From assembly GCA_001873585.1 (NCBI GenBank), contig MNZL01000173.1:6559-14173 (forward strand): a stretch of DNA of 7,615 bases. Reading direction: 5' to 3'. Numbering within the stretch: position 1 is the stretch's first letter; every line of letters starts with the position of its first letter. The notes below the pieces were generated by a model, which was not told the origin of the DNA, did no database searches, and saw only the letters and a list, made by a program, of their open reading frames with translations. A program made the translations under genes and the position numbers. Below are positions 6,616 through 7,615 of the stretch, in pieces. This DNA is from Rhodobacterales bacterium CG2_30_65_12 (lineage in GTDB: Bacteria > Pseudomonadota > Alphaproteobacteria > Rhodobacterales > Rhodobacteraceae).

Positions 6616-7296
6616 TCAGGCGAGCGCATCGCGGATATGGGCAACCCCAAGCTCGGGGCTGGTGAGCACGGGGATGGCGAGCGGTGCGGCGAGGGTGCCG
6701 AGCGCGCGCGCCATCGAGGCCTGGGCCAGAACGATCACGTCCACCTCTGCGGCCATCTCGGTGAGCGCGGCCGCCACGGCTTGATCGTGGCCGGCCGTAT
6801 CGCCGCCGGCGAGACGGGCGAAGGCACCCTCGCAAACACGCGAGACGATGCTCTGCCCCGACTGGCCTTCGCCAGCAGAGACCGCCTCGATCAGCGAAGT
6901 GGTGGGGGCGAGCGTGGTGGTCAGCGTTGCCAGCACGCCGATGCGACGGCCCCGCCGCACCGCTTCCTCGGCCATGCCCTGATCAATGCGGAAAAGCGGA
7001 ACCGGGCAGAACGGGCGCGCCGCCTCCACCGCGCCGCCGAGCGATGAGCAGGTGACCACCACCGCATCCGCACCGCCGTCCACCGCCGACCAGATCTGGG
7101 TGAGCAGCCGTCGCATCGTTGCCTTGGAGAGGGTGCCGTCGCGGATGGTGTTCTTGAGCAGGCTTTCGTCGGCCATGTGGAATCGGGCCCAGCGGGGGAG
7201 CGCGCTTGCAAACAGCTCATCGAGTGCAGGAATCAGGCTGGGCACGGTGTGGATCAGCCCGATGCGGCCTTGCTCTGACGATACATCTGATGCCAT
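6616..7296 (-). CDS. Asp/Glu/hydantoin racemase-superfamily protein lacking the second catalytic cysteine
   Basis: This 226-residue cytoplasmic protein has the fold signature of the Asp/Glu/hydantoin racemase superfamily: IGLIHTVPSLIPAL at the start, ADAVVVTCSSLGG with Cys83 in the first active-site position, IGVLATLTTTLAPT (119-132) in the middle, and VDVIVLAQASMARAL (185-199) where the second active-site cysteine normally lies (GCAGM or GCT in relatives). Here that segment reads AQASM, so no cysteine is present and Gln192 or Ser194 takes the place. Two-cysteine racemisation is therefore unlikely. A one-cysteine isomerase, epimerase, lyase or decarboxylase is possible. It is the first gene of the enzyme operon, with its regulatory region upstream. 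The ATG at 7296 has a modest GGGGAA-like site; another ATG at 7303 is out of frame. Superfamily is fairly sure, reaction unknown. Confidence 0.82.
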   Translation of the reverse strand: MASDVSSEQGRIGLIHTVPSLIPALDELFASALPRWARFHMADESLLKNTIRDGTLSKATMRRLLTQIWSAVDGGADAVVVTCSSLGGAVEAARPFCPVPLFRIDQGMAEEAVRRGRRIGVLATLTTTLAPTTSLIEAVSAGEGQSGQSIVSRVCEGAFARLAGGDTAGHDQAVAAALTEMAAEVDVIVLAQASMARALGTLAAPLAIPVLTSPELGVAHIRDALA

Positions 7297-7345
7297 AAAT
7301 CATTCCCCAGAAACGATAAAATGCAGCGACTTCGCCCCAACCGAG

Positions 7346-7366
7346 CCCCGATATGGGCCGTCGGGG
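7346..7366 (-). other. Hairpin in the 5' leader of the enzyme operon
   Basis: CCCCGA at 7346-7351 pairs with TCGGGG at 7361-7366 across a nine-base loop. It lies between the proposed leftward promoter and the start codon at 7296. It may only be a structured leader; it matches no riboswitch class I recognise. Confidence 0.3.
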
Positions 7367-7372
7367 TGAACA

Positions 7373-7386
7373 TGATAGCGCTGTCA
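7373..7386. promoter_or_regulatory. Operator site 1, TGATAGCGCTGTCA (one mismatch to perfect symmetry)
   Basis: This LacI-type palindrome with central CpG differs at one position from the perfect copy at 7546-7559. Read on the - strand it directly follows a -10-like CAACAT, so a bound repressor would cover the start of transcription of the enzyme operon. It lies about 80 bases upstream of the start codon at 7296. Confidence 0.75.
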
Positions 7387-7414
7387 TGTTGGGCGACTCA
7401 CAGCCGTTGCGCAA
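7386..7414 (-). promoter_or_regulatory. Candidate leftward promoter of the three-gene enzyme operon
   Basis: On the - strand, TTGCGC (complement of 7409-7414) is followed after 17 bases by CAACAT (complement of 7386-7391). Each box matches only three of six consensus bases, but the spacing is ideal. The operator abuts the -10 exactly as at the rightward promoter. The -35 lies within a 10-bp palindrome, GTTGCGCAAC (7406-7415). Confidence 0.4.
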
Positions 7415-7455
7415 CCGGAAAATGGTGATTCGAGCGGTTCGGGCCCGGGCCGGAA

Positions 7456-7469
7456 TGGCAGCGCTGTCA
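7456..7469. promoter_or_regulatory. Operator site 2, TGGCAGCGCTGTCA (one mismatch to perfect symmetry)
   Basis: This second near-perfect copy of the same palindrome lies between the two candidate promoters, 83 bp centre to centre from site 1 and 90 bp from the perfect site. It overlaps neither promoter core, so it may be an auxiliary site used for looping between the two promoters. Confidence 0.7.
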
Positions 7470-7515
7470 TCAAGTGCTTGAACTCACGAGATTTCCCGGC
7501 GTCGGAAAAATTCGT

Positions 7516-7546
7516 TTGACAGAGTCGAAACTGACAGCGCTACTAT
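7516..7546 (+). promoter_or_regulatory. Rightward promoter for a gene beyond the window edge
   Basis: A perfect -35 TTGACA (7516-7521) is followed after 19 bases by TACTAT (7541-7546), a four-of-six match to the -10 consensus. The spacer is slightly long. An operator half-match occupies the spacer, and the perfect operator begins at the last base of the -10, which is the layout of a repressed catabolic promoter. No convincing start codon with ribosome binding site lies between here and the window end. Confidence 0.65.
7532..7545. promoter_or_regulatory. Operator site 3, half-conserved TGACAGCGCTACTA
   Basis: The left ten bases match the perfect operator; the right end is replaced by bases that form most of the -10 box. 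It lies exactly 14 bp from the perfect site, head to tail. It may be a weak half-site that keeps promoter function while adding repressor contact. Confidence 0.45.
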
Positions 7547-7560
7547 GACAGCGCTGTCAT
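7545..7560. promoter_or_regulatory. Operator site 4, perfect 16-bp palindrome ATGACAGCGCTGTCAT
   Basis: This is the only fully symmetrical copy in the window, and it sits over the expected transcription start of the rightward promoter. The central CpG and flanking half-sites fit a LacI-family repressor. The sequence differs from the palindrome at 1459-1472, so a second regulator, not encoded in this window, is the likely binder. Confidence 0.8.
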
Positions 7561-7615
7561 ACCCAAGTGCAGGGCTCGATGAAGAGCCGCAGGCGGGGCG
7601 AACGGCCTTGTATTT

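Noticed and set aside
7470..7481. Small inverted repeat TCAAGTGCTTGA
   Set aside because: Only five base pairs per arm with a mismatched centre and no copy elsewhere in the window.
7579..7615. Possible start of a + strand gene (ATG at 7579, MKSRRRGERPCI)
   Set aside because: Only 12 codons are visible, the upstream AGGG is too close to the ATG, and nothing in the peptide is recognisable. It may equally be untranslated leader.

Overview
The window looks like a sugar or sugar-derivative uptake and catabolism locus from a GC-rich alphaproteobacterium, most likely Rhodobacteraceae-like. This rests on base composition, codon use and the style of the gene families; no rRNA or other phylogenetic marker is present. 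I see no tRNA, rRNA, insertion sequence, CRISPR array or phage gene.

Left part (1-1383): the 3' end of a Gfo/Idh/MocA-type oxidoreductase on + meets, across a strong hairpin (340-370), the 3' end of a LacI-family repressor gene on - (376-1383). Between the repressor and the transporter lies a divergent intergenic region (1384-1561). It holds a perfect 14-bp palindrome with a central CpG (1459-1472), the best candidate operator for this repressor.

Centre (1562-4494): a three-gene CUT2-type ABC importer operon on +. The order is periplasmic binding protein, a terminator-like hairpin with a GCAA loop, permease, and a single-domain ATPase starting one base after the permease stop. The operon ends in a palindrome, and a further hairpin region (4566-4603) separates it from the convergent operon.

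Right part (7296 down to 4618, - strand): a compact operon with two 27-bp gaps. In transcription order it encodes an Asp/Glu/hydantoin racemase-superfamily protein that lacks the usual second catalytic cysteine, an aldo/keto reductase, and a 3-hydroxyisobutyrate dehydrogenase-family reductase.

Right edge (7297-7615): a regulatory region with one perfect, two near-perfect and one half-conserved copy of a second operator type, consensus TGACAGCGCTGTCA. Two divergent promoter candidates each have an operator abutting the -10 element. One would drive the enzyme operon leftward; the other would drive a gene or operon beyond the right edge. Because this palindrome differs from the one near the transporter, I infer two LacI-type regulators: the one encoded here for the importer, and one outside the window for the enzymes.

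Working together, the importer would bring in a small carbohydrate or polyol, and the oxidoreductases plus the racemase-like protein would convert it or a related acid. The substrate cannot be named from the sequence. The most interesting points are the operator cluster at 7373-7560 and the altered active site of the racemase-like protein.
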